64,000 nucleotides of DNA from Luteitalea pratensis (GTDB lineage Bacteria; Acidobacteriota; Vicinamibacteria; Vicinamibacterales; Vicinamibacteraceae), in assembly GCF_001618865.1 (NCBI RefSeq), contig NZ_CP015136.1:717001-781000 (forward strand). Direction: 5' to 3'. Shown here piece after piece: positions 52,395 to 61,418 of this stretch. The translations under genes were made by a program, and so were the position numbers. How positions within the stretch are numbered: position 1 is the first letter of the stretch; every line of letters begins with the position of its first letter. The notes below the pieces were generated by a model. The model was not told the origin of the DNA. It searched no databases and was given only the letters and a program-made list of their open reading frames with translations.

Positions 52395-52540
52395 GGAAGC
52401 ATAGCGGGAATGCCGGAATGCCGGAATGCCGGGAATGTCGAATGCGCGGCACCGAACGACAACAGGCCGGCGAGACTCGTGTCCCGCCGGCCTGTGAAGG
52501 CAGCCTGTAGCCTGCAGCCTACAGGTTACGGCCCATCGCC
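52395..52540. repeat. GGAATGCCGGAATGCC array, terminator hairpin and CAGCCTG array
   Basis: Three copies of GGAATGCC, then the terminator hairpin at 52462-52495, then GCAGCCTGTAGCCTGCAGCC and CTACAGG. The region separates the GT2 gene from the TolC-type gene on the same strand. Confidence 0.75.
52462..52495 (-). terminator. Terminator after the TolC-type gene
   Basis: A perfect 11-bp stem ACAGGCCGGCG (52462-52472) with CGCCGGCCTGT (52485-52495) and a 12-base loop. On the minus strand it follows the TolC-type stop by about 50 bases. The T-run after it is weak. Confidence 0.6.
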
Positions 52541-52541
52541 C

Positions 52542-54299
52542 TTACCGGTTCTGCCCGACGCGCCCCGCACCCGGCGTCACGCTGGTGGTGGACCCGGCCG
52601 AGCCAGTGCCCTGTCCGATTGCCCCGCCGAGCGTCAGACTGCCTGCGCCGGCGCCGGAGATCGACGCTTCCTGGGAGGCCTCGAAGTCGACGCGCGACTT
52701 CTCGAAGTCGAGGATGGCGCGCTGCTCGTTGTTGCGCGCCTCGGCGAGGTCGCGCTGCGCCTGCAACACGTTGAACGTCGTCGAGAGGCCCACGCCGAAC
52801 TTCTTCTGCTCGGCCTCGAGACGGCGCTCGGCGAGCGAACGCGCGGCCTGGGTTGTCGAGACGCGCTTCAGGTTGGTGTTGACCTGGCGGGCCAGATCGC
52901 GCACCTGCTGCACCACCTGGCGCTCCAGATCGCGCAGCTGCAGCAGGTTCTGCTCGTTGGTCAGCTGCTGGCGTTCGAAGTTCACCTTGTTGCCGTTGCG
53001 GCCGATCGGGTAGCTCACGTTCAGGCTGAACGACCAGGTCGGGAAGGCGAAGCCGAACACGTCCTTCAGGACTTCCGAATAGGGAATCGACGACGTGCTG
53101 GTGATCTCGCCCGGGTCGAGGCCGCCGCCGTCGCGGTGGAGCACAGTGCCGCCGAGACCGGCCAGCCCGTAGTCGACGTTGGCCGACAGCGCGGGTAACG
53201 TCTGGTTCTTGAAGTACTTGAGGCGGACGTCGTTGCTCTCGAGCTGCTTGCGCGCCTGCTGCAGATCGAGCCGGCCCGACATCGCCTTGGCGACCGCGGC
53301 ATCCACGTCGACGGGCGAGGTCGCGAGCGAGGGCGCGTCGGTCGTTTCAAACGTCGTGTTCCAGAAATCGACAGTCCGCGGGTCCAGAATCAGCGCCCGG
53401 AGCTGGTCCTGGGCCTGGGCGACCGTCTGCTCACCGATGATCACGTTCTCCTCGTTCGAGGCCACTTCGGCTTCCGCCTGCACGATGTCGATGGGGGCCA
53501 TCGTCCCGACCTCCACGCGCTTGCGGTTGTCGCCGAGCGTCTGGAGGGACAGTTCCAGGGTCGTCCGCTGCACCGCCAGGGCCGACTGCGCCACCACGAG
53601 ATCCCAGTACGCATTCTTGACGTCGCGCACGGTGCTCACGACGGTGTTGCGGAAATCCATCTCGCTGATCGCGAGGTTGTTCTTGCTCACCAGGATCTGC
53701 TGGCGCGTGATGTCGATGGAGCGGTTGCGAAGCAGCGGCTGCTCGAAGCTGAACGTGAAATTGCCCTGGGTGTTCGGGTTCAGCGTCGCGAACTGGTTAT
53801 TGTTCTCGTTGCGCAGCGCCTGGTAGCCGAGGGAGTAGAACCCGCCAGTGGGCAGGAGCTGGTCCATGCCGAAGTTGCCGAGCCACTGGTCCTGCTGGAA
53901 GTTGGCGCTGCCCGACTGCAGGGTCGTTGCCACCGGCTGCTCGAGGCTCTGGAACCGGAACTGGCCCGTGAGATTGGGGAGCCACTGCGCGTAGCTCTGG
54001 ACGACGTCCAGCTCGGAGATCCCAGGGTTCATCCGCTGCACCGCCAGCGACACGTTTTGCTCGAGCGACAAGGTCACGGCCTCATCGATCGAGATGCGGC
54101 GGACGGGGCCGACAGGCGTCGTGGGCTGTGTGAGCTGCGTGGACGCCACCGGCGGTGGGGCGGGCGCCGGGGCGGGTGGCGGTGCCTGCTGCGCCGACGC
54201 GGTCGTGGCGGCGGTAGCCATCACCAGCGCCAACAGGCCGCGCCGGAAGCGAGAGGGAACCGATGGGATCACGGACGTCAACTCCATCTCCATGGACAA
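52542..54299 (-). CDS. TolC-type outer-membrane efflux protein
   Basis: 585 residues. The N-terminal signal peptide (residues about 20-37, LLALVMATAATTASA) is followed by a Pro/Ala linker and then the two-fold TolC repeat. Family segments include ISIDEAVTLSLEQNVSLAVQ, VKNAYWDLVVAQSALAVQ, TLGDNRKRVEVGTMAPIDIV and AEARNNEQRAILDFEKSRVDF. Long coiled-coil stretches fit the tunnel helices. It forms a trimeric channel for an export pump; no pump gene is adjacent. Starts at 54299 or 54287. Confidence 0.92.
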   Translation of the reverse strand: MSMEMELTSVIPSVPSRFRRGLLALVMATAATTASAQQAPPPAPAPAPPPVASTQLTQPTTPVGPVRRISIDEAVTLSLEQNVSLAVQRMNPGISELDVVQSYAQWLPNLTGQFRFQSLEQPVATTLQSGSANFQQDQWLGNFGMDQLLPTGGFYSLGYQALRNENNNQFATLNPNTQGNFTFSFEQPLLRNRSIDITRQQILVSKNNLAISEMDFRNTVVSTVRDVKNAYWDLVVAQSALAVQRTTLELSLQTLGDNRKRVEVGTMAPIDIVQAEAEVASNEENVIIGEQTVAQAQDQLRALILDPRTVDFWNTTFETTDAPSLATSPVDVDAAVAKAMSGRLDLQQARKQLESNDVRLKYFKNQTLPALSANVDYGLAGLGGTVLHRDGGGLDPGEITSTSSIPYSEVLKDVFGFAFPTWSFSLNVSYPIGRNGNKVNFERQQLTNEQNLLQLRDLERQVVQQVRDLARQVNTNLKRVSTTQAARSLAERRLEAEQKKFGVGLSTTFNVLQAQRDLAEARNNEQRAILDFEKSRVDFEASQEASISGAGAGSLTLGGAIGQGTGSAGSTTSVTPGAGRVGQNR

Positions 54300-54497
54300 G
54301 TGCTCGAATACGCCGGGCCGGGACGGGATGGTGAAGTCCGGGGATACGGCCGAACCAATAGACGGATCCGCCGGGATCCCGGTTCGGCGCGAAAGTATAA
54401 CCTCCGCGCCGGACGGCCCCGGACGGCGCTATCCGGGCGCGCATTGCCGCGGAATTGGCAATTGCCGTCCGGAAATGCACAATGCCTCGACTTCTCG

Positions 54498-56906
54498 ATG
54501 CCCCTGTTCCAGCCACGACACCTGCTTGCCACCGGACTGCTCGGCACCGCCCTGCTGTCCACGCTTAATGCCCAGACGGCTACGACGCCTGTCGCTGCGG
54601 GCAGCGCCGCCTCCGCCGAGGCTTCGGCGCCCCAGGCCTCCGGCCGATTCCCGCTGACCGTCGACAGCATCATGCGTGGACCGGCCCTGGTCGGCTACCC
54701 CCCGACCGGCCTCCGTTGGTCCGGTGACGGCACCCGTCTCTACTTCGAATGGCAGGCGCGCGACGAGGACGAAAGCGCCACGTGGGTGGTCGCTGCGGAC
54801 GGCTCGGGCCTGCGCCGGCTCTCCGACGAGGACCGCCGGCTCGCACCTCCGGTCGTCGGCCAATGGGACCGAGCCCGGCGCCGTGTCCTGGCCGCCGCTC
54901 GCGGGGACATCGCCCTGCTCGACACGGTTGCGGGTACTCGCACCGAGCTGACACGCACCACCGGCGGCGAGTCGTCGCCACGGTGGGGACGCGACGAGAC
55001 CTCCGTCACGTTCGTGCGCGACGGCGGGCTCTTCCTGCTGCCCCTGAACGGTGGCGGTGTACAGCAGATCGCCGAGTCCGGTCCGAAAACACCCGATCCG
55101 AAGAAGACCGACAGCCAGGCGGCGCTGACCGCTGAAGAGACCGAACTGCTTGCGCATGCGCGCGAGACGAAACGGAAGCGTGAGCGGGACGAGGCTCGCC
55201 GCGACAAGGAATCCCTTCCCAAGCTCGAACTGCGGGGCCGCCAGACCGCCACGGATCTGCAGCTGGATGCCTCGGGCAAGTATGTGTGGGCCGTCGTCAC
55301 GGAACGCCCCGAATCGGCGAGGACCGCGGATGTCCCCGATTACGTCACCGAAACCGGCTACGTCGGCGACCTGCCCGGACGGACCAAGGTCGGCGACGTC
55401 CAGAACAAGGTGATGCTGGCCGTGCTCGATCTGCAATCGCGCAAGGCGACGTGGCTCGCATTGCCCGAAGCCGGCGGCACCGAGAAGGAGCCGCGAGAAC
55501 TCCGCTGGGGCATGCCGGTGCTCTCCGACGATGGCGCGATCGCGGTCGCATCGGTACGTTCGTCGGACAACAAGGATCGCTGGCTGGTACGGATCGACCC
55601 TGCGACGGGCAAGGCCACCGTCCTCGATCACCTGCATGACGAGGCCTGGGTGCGCGAGGGCTTCGGCCCGGGTCCCTCGAGTTACGGGTGGTTGCCGGAA
55701 TCGCATCGCGTCTGGTTCATCTCGGAGCGCACCGGCTGGATGCACCTGTATGTCGTCGACGCCAATGTCGGCGGCGAGGCGCGCGCGCTCACCTCGGGCG
55801 AATGGGAAATCACCGACGTCGCCACCTCCAGAGACCGTCGCACGTTCTACCTGACCACGACGGAGGCGGATCCGGGGGAGCGTCACGTCTACGCCGTCGG
55901 CGTGGATGGTGGGGCCCGGGCGCGGCTGACGACGATGACCGGATCGAGCGAGGGGGAGATCTCGCCCGACGGCAAGTCGATCGGGTTGATCTACTCGGCC
56001 GGCAACCGCCCGCCCGAGGTGTACGTCGCGGCGTATGGTGGCACCGCCCCGGCGACCCGCGTGACGACGAGCCCCACCCAGGAGTGGACCTCGTATCGCT
56101 GGCTCGATCCGCAGGTGGTCACGTTTCCGTCGCGTGATGGCAAGACTCTCCACGCGCGCCTGTACACGCCGGAGATGGTCGGCGCGAAGCGGCACGCCTC
56201 GCGCCCGGCGGTGCTGTTCGTCCATGGCGCGGGCTATCTCCAGAACGCGCACCGGTACTGGTCGTCGTACTACCGCGAGTACATGTTCCACCACCTGCTG
56301 GCGGCGCGCGGCTACGTCGTGCTCGACGTGGACTACCGCGCGAGTGCCGGCTACGGGCGCGACTGGCGGACGGCGATCTACCGGCACATGGGCGGCAAGG
56401 ACCTCGAGGACATCGTCGACGGCGCGAAGTATCTCGCGACCGCGCAGAGAGTCGATCCGAAGCGCATTGGTCTCTATGGCGGCAGCTACGGCGGGTTCAT
56501 CACGCTGATGGCGATGTTCACGACGCCGGAGATGTTCGCCGCCGGCGCCGCGCTGCGGCCCGTGACCGACTGGGCCCACTACAACCACCCGTACACGGCC
56601 AACATCCTCAACCTGCCGCAGTCGGACAAGGAGGCGTACCGCCGCAGCTCTCCGATCTACTTCGCCGACGGGTTGAAGGGGGCGCTCCTGATCTGTCACG
56701 GCCTGGTCGACGTGAACGTGCACGCACAGGATTCCATCCGCCTTGCGCAGAAGCTGATCGAGTTGCGCAAGGAGCACTGGGAACTCGCGCTCTATCCAGT
56801 CGAAGACCACGCCTTCGAGGAAGCCACGAGCTGGGCCGACGAATACAGGCGGATACTGAAACTGTTCGAGGACAACCTGAAGCAAACGCAGAACGCCGAA
56901 CGCTGA
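54498..56906 (+). CDS. S9-family prolyl-oligopeptidase-like peptidase
   Basis: 802 residues, exported (signal peptide 1-26, LLATGLLGTALLSTLNAQ). An N-terminal beta-propeller (DPPIV/acylaminoacyl type; FYLTTTEADPGERH) precedes the alpha/beta-hydrolase domain. The catalytic Ser663 is in GGSYGGF, Asp738 in LVDVNVH and His771 in EDHAFEE. Likely cleaves peptides from proteins in the periplasm. ATG 54498 precedes the signal directly; an earlier frame is not coding-like. The last residues QNAER come from the AACGCCGAACGC array that crosses the stop. Confidence 0.93.
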   Translation: MPLFQPRHLLATGLLGTALLSTLNAQTATTPVAAGSAASAEASAPQASGRFPLTVDSIMRGPALVGYPPTGLRWSGDGTRLYFEWQARDEDESATWVVAADGSGLRRLSDEDRRLAPPVVGQWDRARRRVLAAARGDIALLDTVAGTRTELTRTTGGESSPRWGRDETSVTFVRDGGLFLLPLNGGGVQQIAESGPKTPDPKKTDSQAALTAEETELLAHARETKRKRERDEARRDKESLPKLELRGRQTATDLQLDASGKYVWAVVTERPESARTADVPDYVTETGYVGDLPGRTKVGDVQNKVMLAVLDLQSRKATWLALPEAGGTEKEPRELRWGMPVLSDDGAIAVASVRSSDNKDRWLVRIDPATGKATVLDHLHDEAWVREGFGPGPSSYGWLPESHRVWFISERTGWMHLYVVDANVGGEARALTSGEWEITDVATSRDRRTFYLTTTEADPGERHVYAVGVDGGARARLTTMTGSSEGEISPDGKSIGLIYSAGNRPPEVYVAAYGGTAPATRVTTSPTQEWTSYRWLDPQVVTFPSRDGKTLHARLYTPEMVGAKRHASRPAVLFVHGAGYLQNAHRYWSSYYREYMFHHLLAARGYVVLDVDYRASAGYGRDWRTAIYRHMGGKDLEDIVDGAKYLATAQRVDPKRIGLYGGSYGGFITLMAMFTTPEMFAAGAALRPVTDWAHYNHPYTANILNLPQSDKEAYRRSSPIYFADGLKGALLICHGLVDVNVHAQDSIRLAQKLIELRKEHWELALYPVEDHAFEEATSWADEYRRILKLFEDNLKQTQNAER

Positions 56907-56990
56907 ACGCTGAAGTTTCAAGGGCCCAAGGCCCAAGGAAGGCCCCAGGACCGTAGCCCGCAGGCTGCAGGCAGTAGGCCGCAGCCGTTC
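56884..56990. repeat. AACGCCGAACGC, GGCCCAAGG and CAGGCTGCAGG short-word arrays
   Basis: The array starts inside the final codons of the S9 peptidase (ACGCAGAACGCCGAACGC) and continues with AGGGCCCAAGGCCCAAGG, then GCAGGCTGCAGGCAGTAGG. It reaches the start of pyrE. No gene. Confidence 0.7.
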
Positions 56991-56996
56991 TTCCCT

Positions 56997-57578
56997 ATGA
57001 CTTCTGATTCCGTACTCGCTCTGTTCCGCCATCGTGGCGCCCTCCTCGAGGGCCACTTCGTCCTGTCCTCCGGGCTGCACAGCGGCGGCTACCTGCAGTG
57101 CGCGCTGGTCCTGCAGCACCCGAACGATGCCGAAGCGCTCGGCACGGCCCTCGCGGCGAAGGTGAAGGCGGCTGGCTACAAGGTCGACGTGGTGCTGTCG
57201 CCGGCGATGGGCGGCCTGATCATCGGGCACGAGGTCGGGCGAGGCCTCGGCGTGCGCGCGATCTTCGCCGAGCGCGTCGACGGCACGCTCACGCTGCGTC
57301 GCGGCTTCCGGATCGACCCCGGCGAGCACGTGCTGATCGTCGAGGACGTGGTCACGACCGGCAAGAGCACGCTCGAGACCGTGGCCGTGGCCGAGCACGC
57401 TGGCGCGACGGTGGTCGCGGCGGCCTCGATCATCAACCGCGGTGGTGGCGACGAGATGAACGTGCCCTACGTGTCGCTGGCCGAGGCGCGCTTCCCGACC
57501 TACCCGCCAGACGCGCTGCCGGATCACCTGCGCGGCGTGCCGGTCATCAAGCCCGGCTCGAGGCCCGGCCAGAAGTAG
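56997..57578 (+). CDS. pyrE: Orotate phosphoribosyltransferase
   Basis: 193 residues; transfers orotate to PRPP giving OMP. PRPP loop VLIVEDVVTTGKSTLETV is complete. LSSGLHSGGYLQCALVLQ and VVLSPAMGGLIIGHEVGR are the PyrE start motifs, and YPPDALPDHLRGVPVIKPGS is the Thermus-type end. It is not in either pyr block but shares a junction with truA (1-base gap). A second OPRT-like gene is at 47860. Assigning this copy as the main PyrE is likely. Confidence 0.95.
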   Translation: MTSDSVLALFRHRGALLEGHFVLSSGLHSGGYLQCALVLQHPNDAEALGTALAAKVKAAGYKVDVVLSPAMGGLIIGHEVGRGLGVRAIFAERVDGTLTLRRGFRIDPGEHVLIVEDVVTTGKSTLETVAVAEHAGATVVAAASIINRGGGDEMNVPYVSLAEARFPTYPPDALPDHLRGVPVIKPGSRPGQK

Positions 57579-57579
57579 C

Positions 57580-58425
57580 GTGCCCCGCGTCCTGCTGCGG
57601 GTGGCGTACGACGGCACCGCTTACGCGGGCTGGCAGCGCCAGGAGAACGGCCCTTCGATCCAGGCGGCGCTCGAGCAGGCGCTGTCGCCGCTGGCAGGCG
57701 GCGCAGCCACGGTGACGGGCGCAGGCCGGACCGATGCCGGCGTGCATGCCGACGGGCAGGCCGCTCACGTCGACTTGCCCGAAGGCATCGACCCGGACGT
57801 GGTCGTGCGCGCTACCAACACGCGCCTGCCCGCGGACATCCGGGTGCGGTCGGCGGCGCTGGTGCCCGACGATTTCCACGCGCGGTTCGCGGCCGTGTCC
57901 AAGACCTACCGCTACGCGTGGCTGGTGAGTCGCGTGGGGCACCCACTCCTGGCGCGAACCCACTGGCTCGTCTCGCCACCGCTCGACCTCGCTGCCATGG
58001 CGGCGGCCGCCGCAGTTCTGGGGGGCACCCACGATTTTGCTGCGTTCCAGTCGACCGGCAGTCCCGTGACCAGCACCACCCGCACCATCACCGGCGTCGA
58101 TCTGGGCGTCCGTCCGGCGGCCGACTTCGGCGTGCAACTGTCCGAGCACGAAAAGATTGTGGAGCTCGAGCTGCGCGGTGACGGGTTCCTGCGACACATG
58201 GTGCGAGCGATCGCCGGCACCCTGCTCGAGGTCGGCTACGGGCGCCGCGCGCCAGACGATTTCGTTCGCCTGCTCGTCGGCGCCCCGCGCGGATACGCCG
58301 GCCCCACGGCGCCGCCGCACGGACTCACGCTCCTCCGCGTCGAGTATCCCCTGACGACGGAGGAGCGCGGCGAACAAGGGACAAGGGACAGGGAAGAAGT
58401 CAGGAGGGCGTCAAGGGAGGAGTGA
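57580..58425 (+). CDS. truA: tRNA pseudouridine(38-40) synthase TruA
   Basis: 281 residues. The catalytic Asp52 is in GAGRTDAGVHADGQ; VAYDGTAYAGWQRQ and FLRHMVRAIAGTLLEVG are TruA signatures. The C-terminal tail GEQGTRDREEVRRASREE (about 18 residues) is coded by the AAGGGACAAGGGAC array and is longer than in most TruA. The GTG start leaves one base to pyrE. It acts on U38-40 of tRNA anticodon arms. Confidence 0.95.
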   Translation: MPRVLLRVAYDGTAYAGWQRQENGPSIQAALEQALSPLAGGAATVTGAGRTDAGVHADGQAAHVDLPEGIDPDVVVRATNTRLPADIRVRSAALVPDDFHARFAAVSKTYRYAWLVSRVGHPLLARTHWLVSPPLDLAAMAAAAAVLGGTHDFAAFQSTGSPVTSTTRTITGVDLGVRPAADFGVQLSEHEKIVELELRGDGFLRHMVRAIAGTLLEVGYGRRAPDDFVRLLVGAPRGYAGPTAPPHGLTLLRVEYPLTTEERGEQGTRDREEVRRASREE

Positions 58426-58572
58426 CAAGAGCCAAGGGACACGGGAGAAAACGCGCACGCGAACCGCGAGGTCTGCGAGCCCGGTCCTTGTGTCTTCCCG
58501 AGTAGGCCCGTCCTTGTCCCCTGTCTCTTGATAGGCCTGTTGACTTCTTCGTTCTCCCTTGTCCCTTGTTCG
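58371..58572. repeat. AAGGGAC short-word array as a long inverted repeat
   Basis: The left arm CGAACAAGGGACAAGGGA (58371-58388) is inside truA; its exact reverse complement is at 58555-58572. Between them are further AAGGGACA/TCCCTTG-type words. The arms extend imperfectly over about 50 bases (GAAGAAGTCA also shared). Confidence 0.8.
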
Positions 58573-58609
58573 ACCCCCGCCCCGCAGCCCGTCGGGACGG
58601 GGCGGGGGT
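58573..58609 (+). terminator. Intrinsic terminator hairpin upstream of uppS
   Basis: A 12-bp stem ACCCCCGCCCCG (58573-58584) with CGGGGCGGGGGT (58598-58609). It follows truA by about 150 bases and precedes uppS by 18. A single TT follows, so termination may be only partial. Confidence 0.65.
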
Positions 58610-58627
58610 TAGAATGTTCTCCGGCCC

Positions 58628-59425
58628 ATGGCGCTCGACGAATTGCTGAGCTGGTTGTCTCCAGGCTCCCCGGATGTGGAACTGGCCCGGAGGCTGGATT
58701 TCGACCGCCTGCCCCAACACGTGGCCGTCATCATGGACGGCAATGGTCGCTGGGCCGGCCTCCGGCACCTGCCCCGCGTCGAGGGGCATCGGGCCGGCAC
58801 CCGGGCAGTACGCGAGGTCATCGAGACGTCGGCCCGGCTCGGCCTGAAGTACATCACCCTCTACGCCTTCTCGGTCGAGAACTGGAAGCGCCCGGCGGCC
58901 GAGGTCGCCACCCTGATGGCGCTCCTGAAGCGGTATCTGCGCTCCGAACTCGAAACGCTGCTCACCAACAACATCCGTTTCGAGGTGATCGGCCGGACGC
59001 AGGAACTCTCGCCCGACGTGCAACACGAACTGCACGTCGCCATGGAGCGCACGAACCGGAACACCGGCACCGTTCTGACCATCGCGCTGAACTACGGCGG
59101 GCGCGCGGAGATCGTCGACGCCGTTCGGGCGGCCCTGACCCAGGGACTGCGGCCCGACGATCTCGATGAGGCCACGTTCTCGCGCCTGCTCTACACCAAC
59201 GGACGGCCCGACCCCGATCTGCTGATCCGCACCTCCGGGGAGATGCGTGTCAGCAACTTCCTGCTGTGGCAGATCGCGTACAGCGAGATCTACGTCACCG
59301 ACACGTTCTGGCCTGATTTCCGGCGCACGCACATGTTCGAGGCGCTGCTCGACTACCAGCGCCGTGAGCGGCGCTACGGCGGCATTGCCGCGGTGCCCGG
59401 TCCGCCGGTGGCTGCAGGCCGGTGA
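58628..59425 (+). CDS. uppS: Undecaprenyl diphosphate synthase (isoprenyl transferase)
   Basis: 265 residues; makes the C55 carrier lipid. The catalytic Asp37 is in IMDGNGRWA; YAFSVENWKRP and LIRTSGEMRVSNFLLWQIAYSE are UppS signatures. It leads the uppS-cdsA-dxr-rseP cluster, with each junction overlapping by four bases (stops into ATGA or GTGA). Pyrophosphate chain building from FPP and IPP supplies the carrier used by peptidoglycan and glycan synthesis. Confidence 0.96.
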   Translation: MALDELLSWLSPGSPDVELARRLDFDRLPQHVAVIMDGNGRWAGLRHLPRVEGHRAGTRAVREVIETSARLGLKYITLYAFSVENWKRPAAEVATLMALLKRYLRSELETLLTNNIRFEVIGRTQELSPDVQHELHVAMERTNRNTGTVLTIALNYGGRAEIVDAVRAALTQGLRPDDLDEATFSRLLYTNGRPDPDLLIRTSGEMRVSNFLLWQIAYSEIYVTDTFWPDFRRTHMFEALLDYQRRERRYGGIAAVPGPPVAAGR

Positions 59426-60222
59426 CGCGCGTCCTCAGCGGCGTCATGCTGCTGGCCCTCACCGTCTTCGTCTTCTGGGGCCTGCCGCCCTGGGGGACCC
59501 AGGCCTTTGCCTTCGTGGCGCTGGTGCTGGCACTTCGTGAGTACGACAACCTCGTGCGTCGCGGCGGGCTCGACATCGTGCGGGGCGTCGGACCTGCACT
59601 GTCGATCGGCATGTATGGCGTGCTGACGTTCCACCTGCCGGCCCACCACTGGCTCCTGGTCAGCGGCGTCGCGGTGGGCGGGGCGCTGGTGCTTCGGGGA
59701 CGTGTCCCGGCGCAGGCCACAGCCGTGGCAGCGGCGATGCTGTTCCCGGTGGTGTACCTCGGCATGGGCATCGCTACCGTGCCACTGGTGCGCGAGGCCT
59801 ACGGCGCCCCGGCGTTGATGACCCTCTTTCTCACGCAGATCGGCAGCGATACCGCGCAGTACTACACGGGCCGGACGTTCGGCCGGACGCCGCTCTCGCT
59901 GGCGCTCAGTCCGAAGAAGACGCGCGAGGGCGCCGTCGGGGGCGTGATTGCAGGAGCGCTCGTCCTCGTCGGATTCGGACGTGTGTGGCTGCCCGGTATC
60001 CCCGCCTGGCAACTTGCGCTGCTTGGCGTCGGCGTCGCCGTGGTAGGTATCCTCGGCGATCTTTTCGAGTCGATGCTCAAACGCAGTGCGGACGTGAAGG
60101 ACTCGTCGGACCTCATTCCCGGCCACGGCGGCATGCTCGACCGCATCGACGCGCTGCTGTTCACGATGCCGCTGTTCTACGTGACGCTGCAATGGCTGTG
60201 GGCAGCAGGACCATCGGCATGA
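59422..60222 (+). CDS. cdsA: Phosphatidate cytidylyltransferase
   Basis: 266 residues; makes CDP-diacylglycerol for phospholipid synthesis. About eight hydrophobic helices. The signature SPKKTREGAVGG and the later GDLFESMLKRSADVKDSSDLIPGHGGMLDRIDALL are complete and contain the metal-binding Asp pair. The GTG start at 59422 overlaps uppS by GTGA. Integral membrane enzyme. Confidence 0.95.
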   Translation: MTRVLSGVMLLALTVFVFWGLPPWGTQAFAFVALVLALREYDNLVRRGGLDIVRGVGPALSIGMYGVLTFHLPAHHWLLVSGVAVGGALVLRGRVPAQATAVAAAMLFPVVYLGMGIATVPLVREAYGAPALMTLFLTQIGSDTAQYYTGRTFGRTPLSLALSPKKTREGAVGGVIAGALVLVGFGRVWLPGIPAWQLALLGVGVAVVGILGDLFESMLKRSADVKDSSDLIPGHGGMLDRIDALLFTMPLFYVTLQWLWAAGPSA

Positions 60223-61418
60223 TCCGGCTCGCCGTACTCGGCAGCACCGGCTCGATCGGTGTGAGTGCCCTCGAAGTCGTCGCGGCGCACCCGGACCGGC
60301 TTGCCGTCATCGGCCTGGCCGCTGGCGGCAATGTCGCGACGATGCAGGCGCAGGTCGCCAGGGTTCGCCCGAAGGCGGTGGCGATGGCGACACGGGCCGC
60401 CACCCAGGATGTGCAGGCAGGCCTGCCGGCGGCAGTCCGGCAGGGCATCGAGACGTGGGCATCGGGGCGCGAGGGCCTGGTCGCGATCGCGACCCACCCC
60501 GACGTCGACGTCGTTCTTTGCGCCTGCTCGGGCACCGAGGCGCTCGAGGCAGTGCTCGCCGCGATCGAGGCCGGTAAGCGCATCGCCCTCGCGAACAAGG
60601 AAGTGCTGGTGATGGCCGGGGCGCTCGTGATGGCGGCGGCGCGCGCGCGCGGCGTGGATGTCCTGCCGGTCGACAGCGAGCACAACGCCATTCATCAATG
60701 CCTGGCCGGACACCCGCAGGCGCACGTGCGTCGGCTGGTGCTGACGGCGTCGGGTGGCCCCTTCCGCAGCACCCCGGTCGAGGCGCTGGCCTCGGTGACC
60801 GCCGCAGACGCCCTCAGTCACCCGACCTGGAAGATGGGGCGCAAGATCACCATCGATTCGGCCACCATGATGAACAAGGGCCTCGAGGTGATCGAGGCGC
60901 ACTGGCTGTTCGACATGCCCGCCGATCGCATCGATGTGGTCATCCACCCCCAGTCGGTAGTGCATTCGATGGTCGAGTTCACCGACGGCTCGATGCTGGC
61001 GCAACTCGGCGTCACCGACATGAAACTGCCGATCCAGTACGCCTTCACGTACCCGGAGCGATGGGCGAGTCCGGTGCCACGGCTGGACTGGCGCCAGGGC
61101 CTCGACCTGCGCTTCGAGAACGCGGACCCAGGGCGGTTCCCGTGCCTGCGCCTGGCCTACGACGCCCTCCGGCAGGGCGGCGCCGCCCCGGTCGTGTTGA
61201 ACGCGGCCAATGAAATTGCCGTAGCGTCTTTTCTGGGGGGCCACGTGCCCTTCACCGCCATTGCCGCGACCGTCGCCGACGTGCTCGCGGATGCCTCCGG
61301 GCAGGCACTCGACACCGCGTCGCTCGCGGCCATCCGCGAGGTGGACGCGTGGGCGCGCCGGCGGGCCACGACGAGGCTCGGCACGGTAGAATCGGCAGGA
61401 CGAGGCATCATCGCGTGA
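60219..61418 (+). CDS. dxr: 1-deoxy-D-xylulose-5-phosphate reductoisomerase
   Basis: 399 residues; first committed step of the MEP isoprenoid pathway, feeding uppS. NADPH motif GSTGSIG lies at 8-14. LANKEVLVMAG, VDSEHNAIHQCL (with the metal-binding Asp/Glu) and LTASGGPFR are Dxr signatures. The ATG 60219 overlaps cdsA by ATGA. Also shares its substrate pool with pdxJ. Confidence 0.96.
   Translation: MIRLAVLGSTGSIGVSALEVVAAHPDRLAVIGLAAGGNVATMQAQVARVRPKAVAMATRAATQDVQAGLPAAVRQGIETWASGREGLVAIATHPDVDVVLCACSGTEALEAVLAAIEAGKRIALANKEVLVMAGALVMAAARARGVDVLPVDSEHNAIHQCLAGHPQAHVRRLVLTASGGPFRSTPVEALASVTAADALSHPTWKMGRKITIDSATMMNKGLEVIEAHWLFDMPADRIDVVIHPQSVVHSMVEFTDGSMLAQLGVTDMKLPIQYAFTYPERWASPVPRLDWRQGLDLRFENADPGRFPCLRLAYDALRQGGAAPVVLNAANEIAVASFLGGHVPFTAIAATVADVLADASGQALDTASLAAIREVDAWARRRATTRLGTVESAGRGIIA

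Noticed and set aside
54300-54497. Shared promoter with TATAAC at 54396 between the TolC-type and S9 genes
   Set aside because: No matching -35 on either strand; too weak to list as a feature.
54429-57617. Very long open frame on the minus strand (about 1060 codons) opposite the S9 peptidase and pyrE
   Set aside because: It is the antisense of clearly coding frames; composition is Arg/His/Gly-rich and no motif is present. High GC keeps antisense frames open.
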